39,221 nt of DNA from JAWVZB01 sp033722375 (GTDB lineage: Bacteria; Actinomycetota; Nitriliruptoria; Nitriliruptorales; Nitriliruptoraceae): NCBI GenBank assembly GCA_033722375.1, contig JAWVZB010000014.1, positions 1 through 39,221 of the forward strand, in the 5' to 3' direction. Below are positions 24,889 to 32,941 of the stretch, in pieces. How positions within the stretch are numbered: the stretch's first letter is position 1; each line of letters opens with the position of its first letter. The position numbers were made by a program, and so were the translations under genes. The notes below the pieces were generated by a model. The model was not told where the DNA came from. It did no database searches and worked only from the letters and a program-made list of their open reading frames with translations.

Positions 24889-25457
24889 CGGGGCTCTGGA
24901 TCGCGCTGGGCGTCGTCGGGCTCCTGGGGCTGTACGTCGTCGTGGCATACAACCGGTTCATCGCGCAGCAGCAGTCGATCGCGTCCACGTGGTCCGGCAT
25001 CGACGTGCAGCTCCAGCGCCGTCACGACCTCATCCCGAACCTGGTCGAGACCGTGAAAGGGTACGCGGCCCACGAACAGCAGGTGCTCGAGGCGGTCGTC
25101 GACGCTCGGGCGCGGGCGGTGAACGCTGACCGGGATCCCGGTGCCGGCCCGGAGGAGCAGGCTCGTGCCGAGAACATCCTCACCGGTGCACTCCGGCGCC
25201 TGTTCGCGGTCGCCGAGGGCTATCCAGATCTCAAGGCGTCGCGGAACTTCCTCGAGCTCCAGCACCAACTGACCGAGACCGAGGACCGGATCGCGGCTGC
25301 CCGCCGCCTCTACAACATCGAGGTGCAGCACTACAACCGGCGGCTCGAGTCGGTTCCTTCGAACCTGATCGCCGCGGTCTTCGGCTTCGAGCGCGCGGCC
25401 TACTTCGAGATCGAGGATCGCGCGGCCGTCGCTGCGCCCCCCGACACGAGCTTCTGA
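24885..25457 (+). CDS. LemA family protein
   Basis: This 190-residue LemA protein has an N-terminal membrane helix (residues 3-22), then NRFIAQQQSIASTWSGIDVQLQRRHDLIPNLVETVKGYAAHEQQVLEAVVDAR, the family's hallmark, and YPDLKASRNFLELQHQLTETEDRIAAARRLYN. LemA is a helical-bundle membrane protein of unclear role, usually with a TPM-domain partner or a membrane protease. Here the partner is the upstream membrane protein. It converges on the acyl-CoA dehydrogenase with 2 bp between stops. Confidence 0.94.
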   Translation: MTGLWIALGVVGLLGLYVVVAYNRFIAQQQSIASTWSGIDVQLQRRHDLIPNLVETVKGYAAHEQQVLEAVVDARARAVNADRDPGAGPEEQARAENILTGALRRLFAVAEGYPDLKASRNFLELQHQLTETEDRIAAARRLYNIEVQHYNRRLESVPSNLIAAVFGFERAAYFEIEDRAAVAAPPDTSF

Positions 25458-25459
25458 GG

Positions 25460-26581
25460 TCACTCCTCGCGGAGGAGCTCGCGGGCGATGATGTTGCGCT
25501 GGATCTCGGAGGTGCCTTCGTAGATGCGTGGGGCGCGGACCTCGCGGTAGAGACGTTCGAGGAGATGGCCCTTCTGCAGCGCCCGCGCCCCGAGGATCTG
25601 CACCGCCGCGTCCACGACGAACTGGGCACTCTCGGTCGCGTACAGCTTGGCCATGGCCGACCGCTGGGTGATCTCTTGTTCGCGACCCTCGTCGTAGACG
25701 GAGGCGGCTTCGTGCACCAACAGCCGGCTTGCTTCCGTCCGGGTCGCCATGTCTGCGAGCTGATGGGAGACGCCCTGGAACCGCCCGATGGGGCGTCCGA
25801 AGGCCTCCCGCTCCCGGGCCCACTCGGCGGCGGTCTCCAGCGCCGCCTGCGCCATCCCGACCGCGAAGGCCCCGACCGACGGGCGGAACAGGTCGAGCGT
25901 GCGCATGGCCACGCGGAAGCCGTGGTCGACCTCTCCGAGCACCTCGTCGGGCTCGACCCGGACGCCGTCGAACTCGAGGTGGCCGATGGCGTGTGGTGCC
26001 AGCAGCTCCACCGGCGCGCCCGTCAGGCCCTCCCGGTCGCCGGGGATCGCGAACGCGGTGACGCCTCGGGCCCCGGCATCAGCGGTGGTCCGGGCGAAGA
26101 CGGTGTAGAGGTCGGCGTCGGGTGCGTTGCTGATCCAGGCTTTCTCGCCGTCGAGCCGCCAACCGTCGCCGTCCTGGTCCGCGACGAGCTCGATGGCGGC
26201 CGCATCCGATCCTGCGTTCGGCTCGGTCAGTGCGAACGCCGCGACCACCTCACCGGAGGCGATCGCGGGGATCCACCGCCCCGCGAGCTCCTCGCTGCCC
26301 GACTGGAGGATCGGATACCCACCCAGGCCCTGCATCGCGAGGGCTGTCTCGGCCTCCGGGACCTCGGTCGCGATCCCTTCGCGCAGCAGACAGAGCGTCG
26401 TGGCGGACACCTCCTGGTCGCTCGTGCCACCGAGCCGGCGGGGGAACAGTCGGGGGAGGAGGCCACACTCGGCCAGCGCGTCGATGAGGGGTCGGTTGAC
26501 CCGCCCGGGGTTCCCGGCGTGCGCCGGCTCGGCCAACTCCTCGCGCGCGGTCCGTCGGATCGCGGTGATGTCGAGATCCAT
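25460..26581 (-). CDS. Acyl-CoA dehydrogenase
   Basis: This 373-residue flavoenzyme has AFALTEPNAGSDAAAIE, WRLDGEKAWISNAPDADLYTVFART, REREAFGRPIGRFQGVSHQLADMATR and the C-terminal RIYEGTSEIQRNIIARELL, with the catalytic Glu in YEGT. It oxidises an acyl-CoA to the enoyl-CoA and passes electrons to ETF. ATG at 26581 begins the fold. It is divergent from the monooxygenase/hydratase genes at 26.9-31.2 kb and may supply the beta-oxidation step for their ring product, but could equally serve other acyl-CoAs. Confidence 0.92.
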   Translation of the reverse strand: MDLDITAIRRTAREELAEPAHAGNPGRVNRPLIDALAECGLLPRLFPRRLGGTSDQEVSATTLCLLREGIATEVPEAETALAMQGLGGYPILQSGSEELAGRWIPAIASGEVVAAFALTEPNAGSDAAAIELVADQDGDGWRLDGEKAWISNAPDADLYTVFARTTADAGARGVTAFAIPGDREGLTGAPVELLAPHAIGHLEFDGVRVEPDEVLGEVDHGFRVAMRTLDLFRPSVGAFAVGMAQAALETAAEWAREREAFGRPIGRFQGVSHQLADMATRTEASRLLVHEAASVYDEGREQEITQRSAMAKLYATESAQFVVDAAVQILGARALQKGHLLERLYREVRAPRIYEGTSEIQRNIIARELLREE

Positions 26582-26647
26582 GCGTCCCCGGTCGCTGGTG
26601 GCCCCGTCTACGCTAGCCCGGCCAGGGTTCGACCACAGGGGGTGGCC

Positions 26648-26806
26648 GTGGCTGGGGCAGGGGTCGTGCTCGTCGTGTTGATCCTGGGTGCCTTCTTGGT
26701 CATGGCCGCGGCACTGTGGCTCCGGGTGGTCGCCGGGTTCTGGCGGCGGAGGTGGCGACGGTGGCGCCATCGGGACGATCGGCCCGAGGCCGCGCCCCGT
26801 ACCTGA
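26648..26806 (+). CDS. Small single-pass membrane protein (candidate)
   Basis: A 52-residue frame from GTG at 26648 reads as one hydrophobic helix (VVLVVLILGAFLVMAAALWL) followed by an Arg/Trp-rich tail (RRRWRRWRHRDDRPE), a classic inside-positive small membrane protein. AGGGGG is 5 nt upstream and third codon positions are strongly GC. It lies alone in the 320-bp gap between the acyl-CoA dehydrogenase and LLM genes; a GTG at 26642 is an alternative start. Function is unknown. Confidence 0.5.
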   Translation: MAGAGVVLVVLILGAFLVMAAALWLRVVAGFWRRRWRRWRHRDDRPEAAPRT

Positions 26807-26901
26807 CCGCCGGCAGGCCCGAGAGCTCGCGCACCCACGTCCGCTGGTCACGTCGAGGTCGGTGGCGTGGTTGGATGGAGGTCCGCGACGAGGAGCCGTT
26901 G

Positions 26902-27738
26902 GTGCAGATCGGTGTGGGACTGCCGTCGACCGTGCCGGGTGTCGACCCCGGGGCGATCGTGGAGTGGGCGGCCGCGGCGGAAGCGGCGGGCTGCTTCTCG
27001 AGCATCGGCGTGCTCGACCGCATGGTCTACGACAGCTACGACCCGATCGTCTCGCTGTCATCAGCCGCTGGGGTGACCGACGATCTCCGGCTCGTCAGCA
27101 TGATCGTGGCGAGTCCGCTGCGCTCGACCGGCGTACTGGCCAAGGAGGCCGCATCGCTGCACGCCCTGTCCGGCGGGCGGCTGACGCTCGGGGTCGCGCT
27201 TGGCGCCCGCGAGGAGGACTACGAGGTCGCGGACTCCGACTGGTCGCGGCGCGGCCGCATCCTGACCGAACAGCTCGAGACCTTGCGAAACGTCTGGGAG
27301 GACGCCGGGATCGCCCCATCGGCGATGAGGGGCACCCCCGACCTGCTCGTGGGCGGGCTGTCCGGCAATGCCTACCTGCGAGTGGCGCGCTACGCCGACG
27401 GTTACGTCCACAACGGCGGTCCCGCCCGCGCCTTCGCGTCCGCGGCACGGAAGGCCCACGCCGCCTGGCAGGAGGCGGGCCGCCCCGGGGAGCCGCAGCT
27501 CTGGGGACAGAACTACATCGGTCTCGGCGACCCCGAGGCGGGACGTGAGTACCTGCTGGACTACTACGCGTTCACCGGTCCGTTCGCCGAGCGGATCGCG
27601 CAGGGGCTGCTCGACTCGCCGATGGCGGTCAAGGACATCGTCCGCGGCTACGAGGACGAGGGCTGCGACGAGCTGATCCTCTTCCCGACCACTCCAGATC
27701 TCGACGAGCTGCATCGGCTCGCCGAGATCGTGAGCTGA
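26902..27738 (+). CDS. LLM class (luciferase-like) flavin-dependent oxidoreductase
   Basis: This 278-residue TIM-barrel flavoprotein begins QIGVGLPSTVPGVDPGAIVEWAAAAEAAG. RLVSMIVASPLRSTGVLAKEAASLHALSGGRLTLGVALGAREEDYE is the luciferase-like core, and VARYADGYVHNGG follows. The cofactor may be FMN or F420; the sequence does not settle this. GTG at 26902 has AGGAG 6 nt upstream; ATG at 26875 would add nine residues without a good site. The monooxygenase gene starts 15 bp after its stop. Confidence 0.88.
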   Translation: MQIGVGLPSTVPGVDPGAIVEWAAAAEAAGCFSSIGVLDRMVYDSYDPIVSLSSAAGVTDDLRLVSMIVASPLRSTGVLAKEAASLHALSGGRLTLGVALGAREEDYEVADSDWSRRGRILTEQLETLRNVWEDAGIAPSAMRGTPDLLVGGLSGNAYLRVARYADGYVHNGGPARAFASAARKAHAAWQEAGRPGEPQLWGQNYIGLGDPEAGREYLLDYYAFTGPFAERIAQGLLDSPMAVKDIVRGYEDEGCDELILFPTTPDLDELHRLAEIVS

Positions 27739-27753
27739 GGAAGGAGGCGGCGG

Positions 27754-29916
27754 GTGCGGTTCGGTGTGATCGGCGGAGGCCCGGCAGGGCTCTACTTCTC
27801 GATCCTGATGAAGCAGGCCGACCCTTCCCACGAGATCACCGTCGTCGAGCAGAACCCGGCCGGGGCGACCTACGGCTGGGGCGTGGTGTTCAGCGTCGAC
27901 ACGCTGTCCGAGCTACGGGACGCCGATTACGGCACCTGGCTCGAGATCGACGATCACATCGTCCGCTGGGACGCGCTCGACATCCGCTACCGGGATCGCG
28001 ACATCCGCGCCTACGGCCACGGGTTCTCGGCCATCTCCCGGAAGGTCCTGCTGCAGCTCCTCCAGCAGCGCGCCGCTGACCTGGGAGTCGAGCTCCGCTT
28101 CGAGGAGGAGGTCGACGGCCCAGACGCGTTCCCCGACGCCGAGGTGATCGTCGCTGCCGATGGCGTCCACTCGAAGGTCCGGACGGCGCTCGAGGAGGAG
28201 CTCGGCACCGAGACGCTCGAGCACCCGACCCGGTTCGTCTGGTTCGGGGCGGACCTCGCCTTCGACGCGTTCACGTTCATCTTCCGCGAGACCGACCACG
28301 GGCTGTTCACGGTCCACAGCTATCCCTTCGACGAGTCCACCTCGACCTTCATCGTCGAGGTCACCGAGGACACCTGGCGGAACGCGGGGTTGGACCAGAT
28401 GACAGAGGACGAGTCCCTCGCGTTCTGCCAGGACCTGTTCGCCGACCACCTGGGCGGGGCGGACCTGTTGTCGAACAAGTCGATCTGGCGACAATTCACG
28501 ACGGTTCGGAACCGGCACTGGCACCACGGCAACGTCGTGCTGGTCGGCGATGCGGTGGCGACCGCTCACTTCACGATCGGCTCGGGCACCAAGCTCGCGA
28601 TGGAGGACGCGGTGGCGCTGTCGAAGGCGTTCGTCGCTCACGGCGACGACCTCTCGGCGGTGTTCAGCGAGTACGAGTCCGAGCGTCAGATCCCGACGGA
28701 ACGCTTCCAGCAGGCCGCCATCGACTCGGCCGACTACTTCGCCAACGTCTCGCGCTACGTCGGCTTCGCTCCCGAGCCGTTCACCATGAACCTCCTGACG
28801 CGCTCGGGGCGCATCACCCACGCCGACGTCGAAGCCCGCGACCCCACCATCGCCAACCGGGTCGACCGCTGGTTCCACGAGGACGCGGTCGGTGCCGACC
28901 CGTCGGATCGTGTCGTCGTGCCGCGGCCGTCCGCAGTGCCTCTCCAGCTGGCAGAGGGCCTGGAGCTCCCCAACCGGGTCGTCGCCACCCAGGCGCCCCG
29001 CGACGACTCCTCCGACGGTGTCGTCGGAGAGGGCACCCGCGCCGCGCTGGTCGGGGCGGCGGGGCTCGGAGCCGGACTCGTGGTGACCGAGCCCGTGGCG
29101 GTGTCCGCGCACGGGCGCATCACCCTGGGCAGTCCGGGTCTCTACGAGGAGGAGCACGTCGCGACCTGGCGCAAGGTCGTCGATGAGCTCCACGATGCCG
29201 GCACGCGGGTGGCGCTGCGATTGAGCCATTCGGGACGACGCGGATCCATGCGGCCCCGGGAGGGTGGGCTGGACCGGCCCTTGCGGGGCGCCGACCGCTG
29301 GACCACCCTCGCCCCGTCCCCGATCCCCTACACCTCCACGACGCCCGCTCCGGCGGCCGTCGACGCTCAACGGTTCGGTGACGTCCGCGACGACTTCGCC
29401 GCTGCGGCCCGGGCGGCACGCGACGCCGGCTTCGACCTTCTGCTCCTCGACTGGTCCGATGGCTACCTGCTCGCGAGCTTCCTCTCGCCCCTCACGAACC
29501 AGCGGGACGACGAGTTCGGCGGCGACCTCGACGGCCGCATGCGCTGGCCCCTCCAGGTCCTCGACACGGTGAAGGGGGAGTGGGGCGGGGCGCTCGGGGT
29601 GCGGCTCGTGATGGACGACCGGGTGCGGGGCGGGCTGAGCCCCGACGACGGCGTCGAGATCGCGCGCCGCCTGGGGGAGCGCGGGGTCGGGGTGATCGAC
29701 GCGGTCGCCGGCCACACCGTTCCCCGCGGTGGCGGGGAGTACCGGCGGCTGTACCGCGTGCCGCTGGCCGACCGCGCCAGGAACGAGGCCGGCGTTCGTT
29801 CGATCGCTTCCGGTGCCATCACCACCCTCGACCAGATCGACACGGTCGTGTCGGCGGGCCGTGCCGACCTCTGTCTGCTCGATCCCAGCCGCTACCAGCA
29901 GCCCCGCATCCGCTGA
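27754..29916 (+). CDS. 2-aminobenzoyl-CoA/salicylyl-CoA monooxygenase-OYE fusion
   Basis: The 720-residue fusion matches the bifunctional 2-aminobenzoyl-CoA monooxygenase/reductase family, also named salicylyl-CoA 5-hydroxylase/oxidoreductase. Residues 1-385 are an FAD monooxygenase (VIGGGPAGLYFSILMK, VVAADGVHSKVR, LVGDAVATAHFTIGSGTKLAMEDAVAL). Residues about 400-720 are an Old Yellow Enzyme domain (LPNRVVATQ, LRLSHSGRRGSMRP, SPLTNQRDDEFGGDLDGRMRWPL). The family hydroxylates and dearomatises an aryl-CoA ring. The OYE catalytic His/Asn(His) pair reads Asp566/Asp569 here and the C-terminus is about 45 residues short. GTG has AAGGAGG 6 nt upstream. Confidence 0.88.
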   Translation: MRFGVIGGGPAGLYFSILMKQADPSHEITVVEQNPAGATYGWGVVFSVDTLSELRDADYGTWLEIDDHIVRWDALDIRYRDRDIRAYGHGFSAISRKVLLQLLQQRAADLGVELRFEEEVDGPDAFPDAEVIVAADGVHSKVRTALEEELGTETLEHPTRFVWFGADLAFDAFTFIFRETDHGLFTVHSYPFDESTSTFIVEVTEDTWRNAGLDQMTEDESLAFCQDLFADHLGGADLLSNKSIWRQFTTVRNRHWHHGNVVLVGDAVATAHFTIGSGTKLAMEDAVALSKAFVAHGDDLSAVFSEYESERQIPTERFQQAAIDSADYFANVSRYVGFAPEPFTMNLLTRSGRITHADVEARDPTIANRVDRWFHEDAVGADPSDRVVVPRPSAVPLQLAEGLELPNRVVATQAPRDDSSDGVVGEGTRAALVGAAGLGAGLVVTEPVAVSAHGRITLGSPGLYEEEHVATWRKVVDELHDAGTRVALRLSHSGRRGSMRPREGGLDRPLRGADRWTTLAPSPIPYTSTTPAPAAVDAQRFGDVRDDFAAAARAARDAGFDLLLLDWSDGYLLASFLSPLTNQRDDEFGGDLDGRMRWPLQVLDTVKGEWGGALGVRLVMDDRVRGGLSPDDGVEIARRLGERGVGVIDAVAGHTVPRGGGEYRRLYRVPLADRARNEAGVRSIASGAITTLDQIDTVVSAGRADLCLLDPSRYQQPRIR

Positions 29917-29933
29917 CGGAGAGGTTCACCTTG

Positions 29934-30761
29934 GTGCGTTTCCGCGCTTCCGCCCCGTTCACCGACGACTGGCCACACTTCGACCTCGCTGTCGACGACG
30001 GTGTCGGCACGGTCACCTTCACCCGCCCCGATCGCCTCAACGCCTTGACCCTCGACGTCTACGCCGACCTGCGGGACCTGCTCGGCGAGCTCGAGCACCG
30101 CGACGACGTCCATGCGCTCGTGATCACGGGGGAGGGGAAGGGGTTCTGCTCCGGCGGCGACGTCGAGGACATCATCGGTGAGCTGCTCGAGCATGGCGAC
30201 AACCGACGGGTCACCGACTTCACACGCATGACCGGGACGGTGGTGCGCCGCATGCGGGAGCTACCGATCCCGATCATCGCGGCGGTCAACGGCACGGCGG
30301 CGGGGGCAGGTGCGGTGATCGCGCTGGCTGCTGACCTGCGTGTGGTGGCCGAGTCCGCCTCGTTCCACTTCCTGTTCACCAAGGTCGGCCTGGCCGGAGC
30401 GGACATGGGCTGTGCCTACCTGCTGCCGCGGGTCGTCGGACTGGGTCGAGCCACCGAGATGCTGCTGTTCGGCGACCGGATCGACGCCGAGACCGCGGAG
30501 CGCTACGGACTCGCGAACGTCGTCACGCTCGACGGTGAGGTGGCGGAGGTCGCCACCGGGTGGGCGCGGCGGCTCGCCAACGGCCCCACCTTCGCGATCG
30601 CGGCCACCAAGAAGCTCATCAGCCGCGAGCTCGACATGGACCTGGCCTCCTCGATCGAGATGGAGGCGTTCACCCAGGCGTTCCTCATGCGCAGCGAAGA
30701 CCACGCCGAGTTCTTCGCCGCACGCCGCGAGGAGCGCGCCCCCGACTGGAAGGGCCGTTGA
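29934..30761 (+). CDS. Enoyl-CoA hydratase/isomerase (crotonase) family protein
   Basis: This 275-residue crotonase-fold protein has FTRPDRLNALTLDVYADL, ITGEGKGFCSGGDV (oxyanion hole) and IAAVNGTAAGAGAVIALAADLRVVAE, then FLFTKVGLAGADMGCAYLLPRVVG. The two catalytic Glu of hydratases fall on Val128 and Phe148, so ordinary hydration is doubtful. The GADMG version occurs in crotonases of aromatic CoA pathways, and ring-product hydrolysis or isomerisation is likely. GTG at 29934 (or TTG at 29931) follows GGAGAGG. Its stop overlaps the next gene's ATG (TGATG). Confidence 0.88.
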   Translation: MRFRASAPFTDDWPHFDLAVDDGVGTVTFTRPDRLNALTLDVYADLRDLLGELEHRDDVHALVITGEGKGFCSGGDVEDIIGELLEHGDNRRVTDFTRMTGTVVRRMRELPIPIIAAVNGTAAGAGAVIALAADLRVVAESASFHFLFTKVGLAGADMGCAYLLPRVVGLGRATEMLLFGDRIDAETAERYGLANVVTLDGEVAEVATGWARRLANGPTFAIAATKKLISRELDMDLASSIEMEAFTQAFLMRSEDHAEFFAARREERAPDWKGR

Positions 30762-31171
30762 TGGCCGAGTCACCGCACGAGTTCCTGCAGCCCGACGGGC
30801 TCATGCCGGCGCGCGGGTTCTCGCACGTCGCCGTTCCCGCGGCCGGGCGGACCGTCTACGTCGCCGGTCAGACCGCCCATGACGCCGAGGGTGTCATCGT
30901 CGGTGAGACACACGCCGAGCAGTGGGCCCAGGCGTTGAAGAACCTCGTCACGGCACTCGACGCCGCCGGGGCCGAGCCCGGGCAGATCGTGTCGATGCAG
31001 ATCTACGTGACCGACATCCACGCCTACCGCCGGTCACTCACCGAGATCGGCGAGGCGTGGAACGAGTCCCTCGGCCGCCACTACCCGGCGATCTCGCTGT
31101 TCGGGATCGACGCGCTCGTCGCTCCGGAGGCAGAGGTCGAGATCGTCGCCACGGCGGTCGTGCCGGAGTAG
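30761..31171 (+). CDS. Rid family (YjgF/YER057c/UK114) protein
   Basis: This 136-residue Rid fold begins with FSHVAVPAAGRTVYVAGQTAHDAEG, then QWAQALKNLVTALDAAGAEPGQIVSMQIYVTDI and the YPAISLFGIDALVAPEAEVEIVATAVV end. RidA proper hydrolyses imines and enamines with an Arg in PARS; here this reads PAIS (Ile111), so it belongs to a non-canonical Rid group. It is translationally coupled to the crotonase gene. In an aminobenzoyl-CoA pathway an enamine intermediate is expected, which would suit a Rid protein, but this is inference. Confidence 0.9.
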   Translation: MAESPHEFLQPDGLMPARGFSHVAVPAAGRTVYVAGQTAHDAEGVIVGETHAEQWAQALKNLVTALDAAGAEPGQIVSMQIYVTDIHAYRRSLTEIGEAWNESLGRHYPAISLFGIDALVAPEAEVEIVATAVVPE

Positions 31172-31304
31172 CGGGGCGTTCCCCCGAACCCGCTGGACCG
31201 GTCGTGCTGCCGATGATGCTCGGCGAGTAGACGGTCGCGTCCCCTCCGATCGGCCCGAGGTAGCATTCGTGCCGGCAGAGCGCAAGCGCCACAGGAGGGG
31301 ACTC

Positions 31305-31754
31305 ATGAGCGCAGAGATGGCCGGTCGTGTGCCGGCTCCAGCACGTTGGATCCGCGTGATCACGCTCATCGGCGGGGGGTTGTTCGCGCTGTGGGGGCTG
31401 TGGGCACTGCTCGCGCCCCGCTCGTTCTTCGACGCCCTGGCCACGTTCGAGCCCTACAACCCGCACTTCCTGCACGACATCGGGGCGTTCCAGCTCGGTC
31501 TCGGTGCCGTGCTGCTCCTCGCCGCGTTCCCTCAGAGGATCGACGGCCTCGCGGCGGCGCTCGTGGGGGTGGGACTGGGTGGGGTCGCACACGTCACCGC
31601 GCACGTCGTGGACGCCGACCTCGGCGGTACCCCGGAGACCGACATCCCCTTCCTCGGTGTCCTCGCGCTGGCGCTACTGATCGCCGGCGTCGCGCGACTC
31701 CGCACCCGGGACGAGATCGCGGGCCCACAGGACCGTGACGGCGCCCCTGGCTGA
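31305..31754 (+). CDS. Small four-helix membrane protein
   Basis: This 149-residue integral membrane protein has four hydrophobic segments (WIRVITLIGGGLFALWGLWAL; FQLGLGAVLLLAAF; GLAAALVGVGLGGVAHVTAHV; FLGVLALALLIAGVARL). The conserved-looking SFFDALATFEPYNPHFLHDIGAFQLGLG loop occurs in small actinobacterial membrane proteins of unknown function. ATG at 31305 has AGGAGG about 7 nt upstream. It converges on the thioesterase gene with 16 bp between. Confidence 0.75.
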   Translation: MSAEMAGRVPAPARWIRVITLIGGGLFALWGLWALLAPRSFFDALATFEPYNPHFLHDIGAFQLGLGAVLLLAAFPQRIDGLAAALVGVGLGGVAHVTAHVVDADLGGTPETDIPFLGVLALALLIAGVARLRTRDEIAGPQDRDGAPG

Positions 31755-31770
31755 GGTCATCCCGGCGGGG

Positions 31771-32214
31771 TCAGCCGTCCGCGCTCGAACCGGCGAGCTC
31801 TGCTTCGAGCAGTGTGCGGAAGTGCTCATCGATCGGCGCGGAGCCGTTCTCGCCGACGAGGACGAGCACGCTCTCGGCGGTGGCGACACAGCGGTCCCCG
31901 TCGAAGACGCCGTTGCCGATCGTGATCGAGCTGGTCCCGATGGCGAGGAGCGCCGCGCCGACCTCGAGTTCGGCGGGGTAGTGCAGCTCGGCGCGGTAGT
32001 GGATCGCGAGGTGTCCGAGCACCATCGGTCGCATCCCGCTGTCCGTGCGGCGCGCGAGCTCGTGGCCGTAGTCGACGCGGCCGCTTTCTACGTACGCCGC
32101 CACCGCGACGTTGTTGACGTGCCCGACCAGATCCGTGTCGCTGAAGCGGACGCGCTCGCGCACCCAGAACCGGTAGGTGGATCGATCCGTCAGATCGACC
32201 TCGTCGTTCGCCAT
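31771..32214 (-). CDS. Hot-dog fold acyl-CoA thioesterase
   Basis: This 147-residue 4-hydroxybenzoyl-CoA thioesterase-like protein shows RVRFSDTDLVGHVNNVAVAAYVESGR (DTDxxGHVNN, with Asp in the active-site region), then LGHLAIHYRAELHYPAELEVG and ITIGNGVFDGDRCVATAESVLV. It hydrolyses acyl- or aryl-CoA thioesters; a role for salvaging CoA from this aromatic module is plausible. ATG at 32214 with GGAG upstream was preferred to GTG at 32235. Confidence 0.9.
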   Translation of the reverse strand: MANDEVDLTDRSTYRFWVRERVRFSDTDLVGHVNNVAVAAYVESGRVDYGHELARRTDSGMRPMVLGHLAIHYRAELHYPAELEVGAALLAIGTSSITIGNGVFDGDRCVATAESVLVLVGENGSAPIDEHFRTLLEAELAGSSADG

Positions 32215-32286
32215 CGGGTCTCCGGTAGTCGACACCCTCGACCACGCTAACCGAGCAGGCCCGGAGGGACCGGCGCCGCGGACCGG

Positions 32287-32784
32287 TCAGGCCGGGGTGG
32301 GGGCAGAGGAGCGCTCCGGCCGCTGATCGGAGCCACGCGAACGTTGCTCCGTGGGTCGTGGGGTCCGCCGCAGGGCACGGATCCCGGTCGCGATCACGGT
32401 CACGTGCACGACGATGAAGCCCAGATAGAAGGCGTCCGACGCATAGTCGCGCGAGATGAACCACAGATCGTCGAGGATCCCCGCCACGATCTCGTGCCCG
32501 ATGACGAGGTGAGCGAACAGCCGGTTGCGGATCGGGTCGCGTGACGCGACGAGGAGCACCGCCCCCAACGGGATGAGGGTGGCGCCGAACGTCGCCATCC
32601 AGTCGAGCAGGAACGCGTAGGCGGGCGTGCCGATCTCGATGTCCCCACCCGTGTACACCGAGTCCAGCATCCCGAAGGACTCGATCATCGGTCCGTTGAT
32701 CCAGGGCAGCAGCCGGATCCCCATGACCAGATAGAAGATCCCGACCGCAACCAGCCAACGGCGCATCGTTTTCGTGTTCTCCAT
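32287..32784 (-). CDS. BphX-like membrane protein
   Basis: This 165-residue protein has four membrane helices (RRWLVAVGIFYLVMGIRLLPWI; LDWMATFGATLIPLGAVLLVAS; LFAHLVIGHEIVAGILDDLWFI; AFYLGFIVVHVTVIATGIRAL) and a hydrophilic Arg/Ser/Pro tail. The pattern resembles BphX, a protein of unknown function encoded in some biphenyl degradation clusters; this assignment is from memory of the family and moderate. The ATG has GAGGAG upstream. It is divergent from the LuxR gene and has an operator 56 bp upstream. Confidence 0.72.
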   Translation of the reverse strand: MENTKTMRRWLVAVGIFYLVMGIRLLPWINGPMIESFGMLDSVYTGGDIEIGTPAYAFLLDWMATFGATLIPLGAVLLVASRDPIRNRLFAHLVIGHEIVAGILDDLWFISRDYASDAFYLGFIVVHVTVIATGIRALRRTPRPTEQRSRGSDQRPERSSAPTPA

Positions 32785-32811
32785 GCCGGCGCTCCTCGTG
32801 AGGTCGCGGGC

Positions 32812-32817
32812 ACGCTA
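32812..32817 (-). promoter_or_regulatory. Predicted -10 of the BphX-like gene
   Basis: TAGCGT on the minus strand fits the TAnnnT pattern and lies 23 bp beyond the operator at 32841-32858. This puts the operator near the -35 region, as for a class II activator site. Confidence 0.4.
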
Positions 32818-32840
32818 CGACCATCCTCCGCCACGCCACC

Positions 32841-32858
32841 ATCCCCGGTTCTGGGGAT
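32841..32858. promoter_or_regulatory. Operator copy 1 (ATCCCC-N6-GGGGAT)
   Basis: ATCCCCGGTTCTGGGGAT is a perfect 6+6 inverted repeat with a 6-bp spacer, between the divergent BphX-like and LuxR genes. A 17-bp identical copy lies at 34030-34046. TGTGAT (32882-32887) is a -10-like hexamer 23 bp downstream on the plus strand. Confidence 0.65.
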
Positions 32859-32941
32859 TCCCGATGAGGAACCGCAGGCGTTGTGATGTCAGTTGGCTGC
32901 GACGACACGCGTGTCGCGCACCGGCACTAGGTTGGCCGACC

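Noticed and set aside
27913..29715. 600-codon minus-strand frame opposite the monooxygenase fusion
   Set aside because: Strong domains on the plus strand account for the region; the antisense frame is open only because of high GC.
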